A stretch of 64,000 bases of DNA. Origin: Nostoc desertorum CM1-VF14 (lineage in GTDB: Bacteria > Cyanobacteriota > Cyanobacteriia > Cyanobacteriales > Nostocaceae). The translations under genes were made by a program, and so were the position numbers. Under the pieces are notes generated by a model. It was given only the letters and a program-made list of their open reading frames with translations. It was not told the origin of the DNA and made no database searches. Below, in pieces: positions 42,136 to 50,789 of this stretch (its first letter is position 1; every line of letters begins with the position of its first letter). The stretch is from NCBI GenBank assembly GCA_019359245.1, contig JAHHHR010000021.1:53888-117887 (forward strand), read 5' to 3'.

Positions 42136-43581
42136 ATGGCTAACTTAGAAATACTTGTTAGTGAATTGCCAACACTCATTCAGAGTCTAAAACTGACTAT
42201 TGGTGATTCCAATGAAATCACGGAACAAATTGTCCTGATCAATAATGCTCAGGAACAACTACGAAATATTCAAAAGTTAATTGCTCAAGAATTTCAATTT
42301 CAGAACATCAAAACTTCTGCGATCGCTACACTTCCTCGAATAGATACAGTAGCTAGTTTGTTTATATCTAGTGTTGGATTCGTACATCCAGCGATCATAA
42401 AAAAATTTGGCAACTCAGAAACTAAAATTTCATTAACTGAACTACAATCAAAAATTGATGACTGGATTGAATGGGGTTATTTTTTACAGGCAATAGCTAC
42501 TGATATTCTCAGTGATGTTAAGTTGATCAATAAACTAAATGATATTAATCATCTTAGCTTATACGCTGAATTTCAAATTCTTGCTGAACGCTTACAAATT
42601 GACTTGGTCTTTGAGAATTCTCATATCTTAGAGGGTCAAATTCAAAAAATAACTAATTCTCAAAATGAATTATTCCAGTTCCAGCAAAAGTTAAATTACA
42701 TTTTTAATACGATTAAAAATAGCCGTAGCTTGTTAAATATTTTATTAGGTGCGTCTGCTTTCTATGGTAAATCTGGCTTTGCTTTAGAGTGGTTAGATGA
42801 TAACCACGAATTAATTATATCAAGTGATGGTAAATTTAAAGAGTTGACAGATATTCTTAATGAACGTGATTTTTTTCAAGAACAAATTCATGCTTTAATT
42901 ATTCAGTCTGACACTTTAAAGGAACAGGCAGAAGAAGCCTTAAAAAAGATTTGGCATAAAATTAGAATTAGTCAAGAACCAATTATTAGCCAGCAGGTAG
43001 AAATAGTACCAAAGTTTTCGACACAAAAGATAGCGCGTTCGGCTTTGATCATAGCCTCAAGTATATTAATCTTAGGTTTTGGTAGTTGGAAAATTAGAGA
43101 GCATCTAAGTTTAACTCAAGAAAGAAGCGCGATCGCTAATTTTAAATCTGCTCAAAAACTTGGTATGGAGGCTGCTTCTCTAGTTCAAAGTCCACCGCAT
43201 CTTCTAAAAACCTGGCAACAAGCAGAAACCAAATGGTATCAGGCAATAAACTTGTTAGATAGTATTCCTCATGAAACATCAGTTGCTGATCGAGCAGAGG
43301 AAAAATTAGCTTACTATCGGATTAACCATAAATCTATCACTCAAAGAATCTTAATTGAAAAGCAAGCTTTAGCAAACTTAGAATCAGCCCAAAAGTTAGC
43401 AACAGAAGCTAATTTATATGTGCAAAATCCACCTCATTCGCTACTAATTCAGCAACAAGCGCAAGATAAATGGCAACAGGCAATCAATTTATTAGAAGCG
43501 ATTCCAAAAAGTACGTCTGTCTATATACAAGCTAAAGAAATGCTTCCTAATTATAAAACTAACTATGCGGCTATCAAATAA
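42136..43581 (+). CDS. Single-pass membrane protein with two C-terminal cyanobacterial repeats
   Basis: A 481-residue protein of no named family that I recognise. The first about 295 residues are helical and polar; one membrane span follows (about 301-319, ARSALIIASSILILGFGSW). The C-terminal about 145 residues consist of two roughly 75-residue repeats: ANFKSAQKLGMEAASLVQSP ... WYQAINLLDSIP and ALANLESAQKLATEANLYVQNP ... WQQAINLLEAIP. The repeat has the ALxxAxxxAxxAxxxVQxPPHxxxxWxxAxxKWxQAIxLLxxIP pattern that I associate with many cyanobacterial kinases and stand-alone proteins of unknown function. The repeats probably lie on the far side of the membrane from the N-terminus. The start is supported by AAGAGG 7 nt upstream (CCTAAGAGGTATTTATG). 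Confidence 0.75.
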   Translation: MANLEILVSELPTLIQSLKLTIGDSNEITEQIVLINNAQEQLRNIQKLIAQEFQFQNIKTSAIATLPRIDTVASLFISSVGFVHPAIIKKFGNSETKISLTELQSKIDDWIEWGYFLQAIATDILSDVKLINKLNDINHLSLYAEFQILAERLQIDLVFENSHILEGQIQKITNSQNELFQFQQKLNYIFNTIKNSRSLLNILLGASAFYGKSGFALEWLDDNHELIISSDGKFKELTDILNERDFFQEQIHALIIQSDTLKEQAEEALKKIWHKIRISQEPIISQQVEIVPKFSTQKIARSALIIASSILILGFGSWKIREHLSLTQERSAIANFKSAQKLGMEAASLVQSPPHLLKTWQQAETKWYQAINLLDSIPHETSVADRAEEKLAYYRINHKSITQRILIEKQALANLESAQKLATEANLYVQNPPHSLLIQQQAQDKWQQAINLLEAIPKSTSVYIQAKEMLPNYKTNYAAIK

Positions 43582-43644
43582 ATTAGATCCCCGACAACTT
43601 TTACGGAGTCTTTTTCTAATCATATAAGGTACATCACACATCAT

Positions 43645-43673
43645 AACCCCCTCCTCGCAAGCGAGAGGGGGTT
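43645..43673. repeat. Palindromic repeat between convergent genes
   Basis: AACCCCCTCCTCGC and GCGAGAGGGGGTT form a stem with an AA loop and one bulge; this unit is of a frequent Nostoc type and may serve as terminator between the convergent genes. Confidence 0.65.
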
Positions 43674-43743
43674 GGGGGTTCTTCTACCTCACTCAACCGA
43701 GAACCGTTATATGTCTTCTCAACAACAGATAATTACCTAACAA

Positions 43744-44571
43744 TTACACTTTAGAACGGTCAGTCAAAATCTCATAACCAGTCTCTGTAACTAACACTGT
43801 ATGCTCAAACTGAGCCGATAAAGAATTATCCACAGTCACTGCTGTCCAACGGTCAGCTAATGTCCGGGTGTGTCTAGAACCCGCATTTAAAATTGGCTCA
43901 ATTGCCAGAGTCATCCCCGCACGCAGTTTAACATTTGGCATCTCGCGGGTACGGTAGTTGAATACTGAAGGTTCTTCGTGCAGGTTACGACCAACACCGT
44001 GTCCAGTGAATTCTTCGACTATACTAAAGCCGTTAGATTTCACATGATCTTCAATTGCTCCAGCTAAGTCAAGTAAGTACACACCAGCCTTAACTTGTTC
44101 AATGCCTTTATATAAAGCTTCTTCTGCTACGCGAATTAATTTAGCAGCTTCTTGCGTCACTTCACCCACAGCAATTGAAATACAAGAATCGCCATGAAAG
44201 CCTTGGTAATAAGCACCCGTATCTACTTTTAATACATCTCCCACCCGAATCACTTTCTTAGGACTAGGAATGCCATGCACTGCTTCATTGTTAATGCTAG
44301 AGCAGATAGAACCTGGAAACCCATGATATCCTTTAAAACTCGGTGTTGCACCCATTTCGCGGATGCGTTTTTCTGCATAAGCATCCAAATCAGCCGTGGT
44401 CATTCCTGGCTTTACTAACTCGGAAATTTCTTTTAGGACAGTTGCCACAATTGCTGATGATTGCCGCATGATTTCAATTTCACGCGGCGATTTAATTTCA
44501 ATCCCTCGGCGTTGTTTTTTCGCAGGTGCAGGCTGAGTCGCTTGAGAAAGTAAGTTACTGAAGATGTTCAT
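43744..44571 (-). CDS. map: Methionine aminopeptidase, type I
   Basis: A 275-residue type I methionine aminopeptidase, removing the initiator Met. Metal ligands lie in KVDTGAYYQGFHGDSCI (two Asp), TGHGVGRNLHEEP (His), LAIEPIL (Glu) and QFEHTVLVTETGYEIL (Glu). The core IKSPREIEIMRQSSAIVA is preceded by a short cyanobacterial extension (MNIFSNLLSQATQPAPAKKQ). Cyanobacteria often have two or three map genes; this one is complete. It stands alone on the minus strand. Confidence 0.97.
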   Translation of the reverse strand: MNIFSNLLSQATQPAPAKKQRRGIEIKSPREIEIMRQSSAIVATVLKEISELVKPGMTTADLDAYAEKRIREMGATPSFKGYHGFPGSICSSINNEAVHGIPSPKKVIRVGDVLKVDTGAYYQGFHGDSCISIAVGEVTQEAAKLIRVAEEALYKGIEQVKAGVYLLDLAGAIEDHVKSNGFSIVEEFTGHGVGRNLHEEPSVFNYRTREMPNVKLRAGMTLAIEPILNAGSRHTRTLADRWTAVTVDNSLSAQFEHTVLVTETGYEILTDRSKV

Positions 44572-44850
44572 GGGAAATTAATAATTACTGGTGGCTCTGG
44601 CGCTGAAGTATTAATGCTTTCTCTAGATTACTTGAGAAATAATATCTATAATTTAAGTTATTTTAATCCCTGATAGGGGTTCTTTCAGTTAGCCGCTAAC
44701 GTATATATAATAACATATTCGCCTATTCCTGATGTGTTGGACTTGAACCAAAATCGCCCTAACTTATTTTTCGCTGCACATTATGGGACTTTGCTCAATT
44801 ATCTTTAATTGAAAGATTAGAACGCTACCAAATATTGAGTCGAATAATTT

Positions 44851-45378
44851 TTAATTCTTGATGACAATTTCTCCAGTCATACCTGCTTCTGTATGTCCCA
44901 GTATTGGACAACGTAAGCCATAAGTGCCAGATTTTAGGGGCACAAATACCCATTCTGCCTCAGCACCCGGTTTGAGTTCCAATTCATGAATGGCTCCTTT
45001 GATTTCTACTTTGCCTGCTTGGACTTTTTGTGTCCAGATGCTATCGGCAAAATCTTTAGCAGTAAAATAGTGCTTCAGTTGGCTGGGATTGGTAAGCCGT
45101 AGTTGATAGCGTTTACCAGCCTCGAATTCCAAATGATTTGGCTCAAACTTAAGTTCGTTAGCCGCATTACCCAAGCTAACTGTAATTTCTGTGGCTGGTT
45201 GTTTGAGCAAATCATCAGACAAATTAGCCGCTATTGCTGGAGTAGCAGCGATAAAATTTAGGCTGAAGAATAACGTTAATATCACGTGTTTTCGCCGTAA
45301 TATTTGCATCCAAGCATGAGTTAAGTAAGTAAAAGATTTAATTACAATTTCGTAAAAATGATTGTAAATTTTCATCAC
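44851..45378 (-). CDS. Exported cupredoxin-domain (type 1 copper) protein
   Basis: A 175-residue protein with a signal peptide; the real start may be the Met at residue 24 (45309, MQILRRKHVILTLFFSLNF), since the preceding 23 residues are less typical. The mature domain is a cupredoxin with probable ligands in LKHYFTA (His), LRCPILGHTEAGM (Cys, His, Met), the usual C-x5-H-x4-M pattern. It should bind copper and carry electrons or buffer copper in the periplasm or lumen. It is not plastocyanin, since the surrounding sequence is different from petE. Partner unknown. Confidence 0.82.
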   Translation of the reverse strand: MMKIYNHFYEIVIKSFTYLTHAWMQILRRKHVILTLFFSLNFIAATPAIAANLSDDLLKQPATEITVSLGNAANELKFEPNHLEFEAGKRYQLRLTNPSQLKHYFTAKDFADSIWTQKVQAGKVEIKGAIHELELKPGAEAEWVFVPLKSGTYGLRCPILGHTEAGMTGEIVIKN

Positions 45379-45478
45379 TATTTCTCAAAAGGCAGTGCTG
45401 ATGAGTAAGAAAAATTAATAGGTAGCGGGAAAAACCACTTTACCCATTCTTTATATTATCCATCCCCAGCGCCCATCT

Positions 45479-48310
45479 CTACTTAATGCTTTTCTCTGCT
45501 AACACAGATGGCCCAGCAGTAACGACTACAATTTGATCTGGGTGGAGTAACTCACGAGCCGCTTGATTAACTTGAGTAAGGGTGACTTTCTGGATTTTGT
45601 CAGTGAAGGAGTGCAATTCTCTTTTATCGAGTCCGTACACCTCATTTATCAGAATTCTATCTGTTAATTCTTCTGGGTTTGCCAAAGAAACGTTGTAGTT
45701 GCTGATGAGGGTGCGTTTAGCTGTTTCGACTTCCAGTGGGGTAACGCCTTGTTGATGGATTTGCTGTAGCATTTGGCGGGTACTAGCGATCGCTTTTCTG
45801 CTATCTTCAGGACTAGTTTGCATTTCTATCAAAAATGTGCCTGCATTCTTCCCGGCTTGGAAGGAGCTATAAATTCCATAGGTTAAACCTTGACGATCGC
45901 GCACTTCTGCACCCAGTCTACTAGATAGGGTATCGCCTCCCAAAATCTGGTTTAACACTAAAGCTGCGTGAAACCGAGGATCATAACGGTTAATAGTTGT
46001 GTAACCCATATATGTAACAGCTTGGGCTTTACCTGGTAAAGCTGGGTTGATACTCACTATTTTTTCCGGCATTGGCACCGTGGGATATTTTAATGTTGGT
46101 GCTTGGCCGCTAACTTCCCAGTTACCAAACTCATTTTTAATCAGCGATCGCACTTTGTCCAGATCAAAATCTCCCACTAACGCTAGCACTGTCGTGTCTG
46201 GACGATAATGTTTGGTTTTGAAATCAATCACATCCTGACGCCGAATCTGCTGTAAACTCTCCTCTGTGGGAAAAGTATGTAAGGGATGTTTTTTCGGGTA
46301 AATTGACTGAACAAATATTCTTCTAGCTACTTCTGATGGCTCATCTAATTCGAGTTGTACATCAGTTAAAGCTTGTTGACGATATAATTCCAACTCTTTG
46401 GCTGGAAAGGTACTATTTTTAATAACATCTGCCAATATCTCAAGGAGTATCGGCAAATCCTTTGCTAAACTATCACCCTCAATCCGCACACCTTCACGGT
46501 AGGCTTCAAAGTCTAAACTCGCCCCTCGCTCTGCCAAAACTTTGGCAATAGTTAATACATCTTTGCTCTTAGTACCATTTAGCAAATTCTCTGCCACAAA
46601 AGCAGCCAGTCCAGCTTGCTCATCTAAATCAAATTCCTTTCCGGCTTGAATGTGACCACTCAAGGTAACAGTGGGAGTACTATGATCCGGTAACAGTAAT
46701 AACCGCAGCCCATTGGTAAATTTAAATTGCTGTGGTAATACTTGTGCGATTGCATCTGTAGCTAAATCCACAGGTGGTAAGTACTTCATTACTTCAGACA
46801 GAAGCACAGGAGCTACATTAGAGAAACTCTCTGTTGTTTGGGCTGAGTCTGGTTTGTCGCCAATCCCTGCTATTCGCTTTTGGGTTGGTTCAAAAAAGCC
46901 TACTGTCCGGGTTTCTTTGGTGAGGTATTTGTTGATAACAGCAACGACATCCGCCGGCTTCACCAGACGAACAGCAGCTAAATAGCGGTCTGTGTAACGA
47001 TAATCACCAGCAGTTGTCTCATCATTGCCCAATTGCATCCCTTGAGAAGTGATATCACGGTTACTCAAAATTACATCTGCTGTTAATTGGGTTTTGGCTC
47101 GTTCAACTTCCTCTAATGTCACGCCTTTTTTTGCTACATTAGCGATCGCACTACTCAACACTGAGTCAATTTTTTTCAAATCTTGTTTAGAATCAGCCGT
47201 TATCAACATCTCATACCAGCCAGATTCTCGCAAACTGGTAACTGATGCTGTTAATTCACTAGCTAAACCTGATTCTACCAATGCCTGATAAAGTCTAGAA
47301 TTCCGTCCCTCTGTCAAGATGTAATCCATCACATCCAGCGCAGGCACATCCGGTTGGTTTATATCTGGTAGCGGATACACCGCCTGCAAAAGCCTCCCTG
47401 CTCCTGGTTCTTGCAATACTATCGGAGATAAGGAAGAAATAATTCCTGCCTCCTGCCTCCTGCCTCTTCCCTCCTGCCTCCTGCCTCCTGCCTTCTCCCT
47501 CTTCGGTAATTTGCCAAATACTTCTTTAACTATTTCCAGGGTATTTGCAGTTTGAAAATCTCCAACAATTACTAAGACAGCATTATCTGGACTGTAAAAA
47601 TTGCGGTAATATTTCTGTACCTGCTCAACTTCAAATTTCTCGACATCAGCTTTGGTACCACCTACAGGCAACCCATAAGCATGATTAGGAAACACCGCCT
47701 GCATTACAGCACGGTTGAGGCGATATTCTGCACTATTTTCGTAACCCTGCAACTCGGAAATTACTACTCGTTTTTCACTCGCTAGTTGTTCTGGCTCAAT
47801 TTGGGAATTTTGCATTCTGTCTGCTTCCAGCATTAAGAGCGCTTTCAGCTTGTTTCGTTCCACAGTACCGTAATATGCAGTTTGGTCATAGCTAGTAAAA
47901 GCATTGGAATCACTACCTAAAGCACTAAATAAACGTCCAAATTGAATTGGACGATTTTTTGTGCCTTTAAACATCATGTGTTCCAACTGGTGGGCAATGC
48001 CATTCACGCCCGGTTCTTCGTTGCGTGAGCCAACCTTGTACCACACCTGCACCGTCACCACTGGCGCAGTATGCACTTCCTTTGTCAGGATAGTTAGACC
48101 ATTCTCCAGCACTGTCTTGCGGACATTTTCTGTCAGTGTTGAGGGCATTATTCTTTTTGCTAACAAGGTTGATTGATATTTTTCTTTGTTAGATATAGTT
48201 GCATCTTGGCTATAAACAGGTTGATCGCTCAATAAAAAAACCGCTACTAGCCATAAGCTTAAAAGTAATAACGGCACAGGATATTTATAAAATCTGGAAG
48301 CTCCATACAT
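45479..48310 (-). CDS. M16-family zinc metallopeptidase, two-domain
   Basis: The start at ATG 48310 gives 943 residues beginning MYGASRFYKYP; the upstream frame reaches 48418. A membrane anchor or signal peptide (residues 11-28, VPLLLLSLWLVAVFLL) is followed by two M16 modules in one chain. The first has the inverted zinc motif HQLEH (His107, Glu110, His111) and the downstream SELQGYEN glutamate (Glu186); the second (about residue 510 on, FKFTNGLRLLLLPDHSTPTVTL) lacks the active site. The family degrades or processes peptides. Residues 272-292 (EKAGGRRQEGRGRRQEAG) are encoded by a heptamer array (47435-47497) and form a charged insert. Its location should be periplasmic. Confidence 0.9.
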   Translation of the reverse strand: MYGASRFYKYPVPLLLLSLWLVAVFLLSDQPVYSQDATISNKEKYQSTLLAKRIMPSTLTENVRKTVLENGLTILTKEVHTAPVVTVQVWYKVGSRNEEPGVNGIAHQLEHMMFKGTKNRPIQFGRLFSALGSDSNAFTSYDQTAYYGTVERNKLKALLMLEADRMQNSQIEPEQLASEKRVVISELQGYENSAEYRLNRAVMQAVFPNHAYGLPVGGTKADVEKFEVEQVQKYYRNFYSPDNAVLVIVGDFQTANTLEIVKEVFGKLPKREKAGGRRQEGRGRRQEAGIISSLSPIVLQEPGAGRLLQAVYPLPDINQPDVPALDVMDYILTEGRNSRLYQALVESGLASELTASVTSLRESGWYEMLITADSKQDLKKIDSVLSSAIANVAKKGVTLEEVERAKTQLTADVILSNRDITSQGMQLGNDETTAGDYRYTDRYLAAVRLVKPADVVAVINKYLTKETRTVGFFEPTQKRIAGIGDKPDSAQTTESFSNVAPVLLSEVMKYLPPVDLATDAIAQVLPQQFKFTNGLRLLLLPDHSTPTVTLSGHIQAGKEFDLDEQAGLAAFVAENLLNGTKSKDVLTIAKVLAERGASLDFEAYREGVRIEGDSLAKDLPILLEILADVIKNSTFPAKELELYRQQALTDVQLELDEPSEVARRIFVQSIYPKKHPLHTFPTEESLQQIRRQDVIDFKTKHYRPDTTVLALVGDFDLDKVRSLIKNEFGNWEVSGQAPTLKYPTVPMPEKIVSINPALPGKAQAVTYMGYTTINRYDPRFHAALVLNQILGGDTLSSRLGAEVRDRQGLTYGIYSSFQAGKNAGTFLIEMQTSPEDSRKAIASTRQMLQQIHQQGVTPLEVETAKRTLISNYNVSLANPEELTDRILINEVYGLDKRELHSFTDKIQKVTLTQVNQAARELLHPDQIVVVTAGPSVLAEKSIK
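47435..47500. repeat. Heptamer array inside the M16 peptidase gene
   Basis: CTCCTGCCTCCTGCCTCTTCC and neighbouring (CTCCTGC)n units in frame; they encode the Gly/Arg/Gln-rich insert. Confidence 0.8.
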
Positions 48311-48451
48311 ATATTTAGCAAATATTCTGTAAATTAAGTTACATAATTTTTTTGAAGAGTGGTCACAGTTTAATCTGGCAAAAAAATCTGTTGCCTCGGT
48401 AACAATACAGAAAAACAATATATTAGCAATAAAGCTAATAAAAAAGCTAAA

Positions 48452-48895
48452 TTATGGGAGTTTTGCTAAAACCCGAATAAATTCCAGAGGTAAGCCATCG
48501 CTATCGGCGATGAAAGCCACTTCGTAAATGCGATCGCCTATTTGTTGTTGTGTCGGTTCTAAAAGTACCTTCAACGGTTGTAATTCTTCGGTTTGACTCT
48601 CAGCCGCAAGTAACACACGTTCTTGTAAATTTGTCAACCAGCTAGGTAAATCTGGTGTAATCTCTGTTAAATCGAACGAGAGATGATAGTAGCCCACATA
48701 ATGTTCGTCAGCAAAGGCATCTAGGGCTGGCTTTGGTTCGGGAATTTGGATCAATTCAATTCTGCCGCCCAATCCTTCCATCCAGCAAGCTAGAGTGTAG
48801 CCTGTGGTAAAGCGTTCTGAGATTGTAAACCCTAAATGTTCGTAGAAAGCGATCGCTCGATGAATATTCGCAGTCCGAATAGAAGCATGGTGCAT
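48452..48895 (-). CDS. VOC (glyoxalase/bleomycin-resistance fold) protein
   Basis: A 147-residue vicinal-oxygen-chelate protein. It has the paired beta-alpha-beta modules (HASIRTANIHRAIAFYEHLGF, then FIADSDGLPLEFIRVL) with candidate metal ligands His3 (MHHASI) and Glu (PLEFIRV). The family includes glyoxalase I and dioxygenases; substrate unknown. It follows TIGR02652 on the same strand with a hairpin between (48912-48947). Confidence 0.82.
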   Translation of the reverse strand: MHHASIRTANIHRAIAFYEHLGFTISERFTTGYTLACWMEGLGGRIELIQIPEPKPALDAFADEHYVGYYHLSFDLTEITPDLPSWLTNLQERVLLAAESQTEELQPLKVLLEPTQQQIGDRIYEVAFIADSDGLPLEFIRVLAKLP

Positions 48896-48911
48896 AATTT
48901 GTCCTCTCTTA

Positions 48912-48947
48912 CAAAGTCTGAGCGAAGTTTCCTCCGCTCAGACTTTG
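48912..48947 (-). terminator. Hairpin after the TIGR02652 gene
   Basis: A 13-bp stem (CAAAGTCTGAGCG) with a 10-nt loop lies 60 bp past the TIGR02652-type stop. A minus-strand TTTG tail is weak, so termination is probable but not certain. A TGACCAA heptamer array (48980-49006) lies between it and the stop. Confidence 0.5.
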
Positions 48948-49006
48948 CGCTTTGTCAGTTGTCATTAGTTATTTTCAAATGACCAATGACTAATGACCAA
49001 TGACCA

Positions 49007-49519
49007 TTACTCAAACAACCTGAAATAGGGGTAGCGTACAGGGACACCAGGCTCTTTTTCCAAGTCAAAATTAATCACTTCCCAACAGTCATCTTCTGAG
49101 GTATCAGGGCTAAATTCCACGGGTAAGCCATACAAACGCGTAGCAGTAGCTTCTGGTTGTCCAGAACGCCAAGGCGTGCTGCGTTCTAAGTAGCCGCTCA
49201 TCAATTCCTGATAGCGTCGAGCGATAATCACTCTTGTTGCTCGATAGCCTTGGGTATAGAGCTTGTCTAATGCTTCGTGAATTTCAAACCGAATACCATC
49301 GGGATGAGTATGCTGTCTATACCATTCATTATTCCACCTTCGCCAATGACGCCCCGATTGCAAATGGATTAACTCTCCATTTTTAGGATTAGCTTCAAAC
49401 GCGCCATGACGCGAACACAAATAGGTATCTGTTAATGTCAGCGCCGGAATAGTCTGGCGACAATGGGGACACTGTATTTCAGGCCCAAACATTGGGTACT
49501 GCAAGGCTGGATTCATCAT
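49007..49519 (-). CDS. TIGR02652-family cyanobacterial protein
   Basis: A 170-residue protein that fits the TIGR02652 family, conserved among cyanobacteria and of unknown function. It begins with a zinc-ribbon-like pair (IQCPHCRQTIPALTLTDTYLCSRHGAF), then an aromatic-rich SGRHWRRWNNEWYRQHTHPDGIRFEIHE segment and a conserved end (PGVPVRYPYFRLFE). The Cys-x-x-Cys and later Cys-His could bind zinc. Two adjacent Met codons are possible starts. The gene is upstream of a VOC gene but separated by a hairpin. Confidence 0.75.
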   Translation of the reverse strand: MMNPALQYPMFGPEIQCPHCRQTIPALTLTDTYLCSRHGAFEANPKNGELIHLQSGRHWRRWNNEWYRQHTHPDGIRFEIHEALDKLYTQGYRATRVIIARRYQELMSGYLERSTPWRSGQPEATATRLYGLPVEFSPDTSEDDCWEVINFDLEKEPGVPVRYPYFRLFE

Positions 49520-49758
49520 GAAGTGCGTACAAACATAATTTTGTCTTCACTAGCACTAGTGTATTTTATTATACACTTTAGCTCCACCTCTTTGGGTTAC
49601 TTGCTCGCTGCTGCACAGACACGTAGTTGCGCCAGGAACATTCTTCACTAGTGTTTTCCTCACTGTAGAGGCTTGACGCTGTGATATCCTAGTTGTGCAA
49701 CCAGCCTCAAAGGTTGGAGTTTTTCCAGTGTTCCTGGGTACCATATTCATATTCTATC

Positions 49759-50286
49759 GTGTCTACCGCTTCTTACTGGCCATCTGTCGATTTTTCTCAA
49801 GCTGCCTTTATCGCAGCCAATGCTGTTGTTATAGGTTCGGTAGATATAGCAGCAGGGGTGAGCATTTGGTATGGAGCAGTGGTTAGAGGAGATGTGGAAC
49901 GGATTGAAATTGGCGAATGCACAAATATTCAGGATGGTGCAATTTTACATGGCGATCCTGGTTTTCCGACAATTTTAGAAGATTATGTTACCGTAGGGCA
50001 TCGCGCTGTGATACATTCTGCTTACATTGAGCGTGGAAGTTTGATTGGCATTGGCGCAATAATTTTAGATGGGGTACGAGTAGGTGCTGGTAGCATTATC
50101 GGTGCTGGTGCAGTCGTAACCAAAGATGTACCTGCCTTATCCCTAGTTGTTGGCATTCCTGGCAAAGCGTTACGGCAAGTAACAGAGGCTGAAGCCGCAG
50201 AACTGATTGAACACGCCCAACGTTACCAAAAGTTAGCTTTAGTTCATGCTGGAAAAGGCACTGATATCGGGTTTAAGAAGTCTTAG
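49759..50286 (+). CDS. Gamma-carbonic anhydrase-like hexapeptide-repeat protein
   Basis: The start is set at the GTG at 49759 (VSTASYWPSVDFSQAAF), giving 175 residues; an upstream ATG at 49693 adds a less typical N-terminus. Left-handed beta-helix hexapeptide repeats run through about residues 20-140. The zinc-site histidines are in ILHGDPGFPT and VGHRAVIHSA, with the last two spaced as in gamma-carbonic anhydrase (five residues). The family also includes YrdA-like proteins with other or no activity. It could hydrate CO2, or be a CcmM-like relative, but a stand-alone enzyme of about this length is most like YrdA/CaiE. No partner in the window. Confidence 0.85.
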   Translation: MSTASYWPSVDFSQAAFIAANAVVIGSVDIAAGVSIWYGAVVRGDVERIEIGECTNIQDGAILHGDPGFPTILEDYVTVGHRAVIHSAYIERGSLIGIGAIILDGVRVGAGSIIGAGAVVTKDVPALSLVVGIPGKALRQVTEAEAAELIEHAQRYQKLALVHAGKGTDIGFKKS

Positions 50287-50372
50287 GGACTGGGGAATGG
50301 GGATGAGGAGCAGGGGGAGCAGGGGAAGAAGAATTATTGCCCAATGCCCCATTCCCCATGCCCAATTCCCAA
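50287..50372. repeat. Heptamer arrays after the hexapeptide gene
   Basis: GGGGATGAGGAGCAGGGGGAGC and CCCCATTCCCCATGCCCAATTCCC. A further GGGCATTGGGCATTGGGC array lies at about 50620-50665, after psbY. Confidence 0.7.
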
Positions 50373-50485
50373 TAATTTAAACATTCTTTACATATCTAGT
50401 TGGAAAAATTGCCCACTTCAGCTAAAAATAAAAATGAGAGCAGTTGACAAAACTTTAATTTCTACTTAAGAGAGGGATTCTAGAT

Positions 50486-50611
50486 ATGGATATCGATTAC
50501 CGTATAGCGATCGTTTTAGCACCAGTTGCTATTGCTGCTAGCTGGGCAGCGTTTAATATTGGCGCTGCGGCTTTAAGACAAATTCAAGGCTTTTTGGATA
50601 GGGAAGCTTAA
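50486..50611 (+). CDS. psbY: Photosystem II protein Y
   Basis: A 41-residue protein, MDIDYRIAIVLAPVAIAA followed by SWAAFNIGAAALRQIQGFLDREA. It has one membrane span and the layout of cyanobacterial PsbY, a low-mass subunit at the edge of photosystem II near cytochrome b559. The start ATG has AGAGGG 9 nt upstream and a TTGACA hexamer at 50444. It lies on its own between the hexapeptide gene and folC. The identification rests on size, span position and the overall sequence as I remember it for Nostoc PsbY. Confidence 0.88.
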   Translation: MDIDYRIAIVLAPVAIAASWAAFNIGAAALRQIQGFLDREA

Positions 50612-50789
50612 ATTCATTAATCGGGCATGGGGCATGGGGCATTGGGCATTGGGCATTGGGTTTAGTAGTGCCCCTTGTTCGTGTCCCCTTGTGTCTTACC
50701 CTGCGAGAAGCTAAAGCTATATCTTCCCCAGTCTTTTTATTCAATTTTGAATTTTGAATTTTGAATTGATTTCTCCCCACTCCCCTTCC

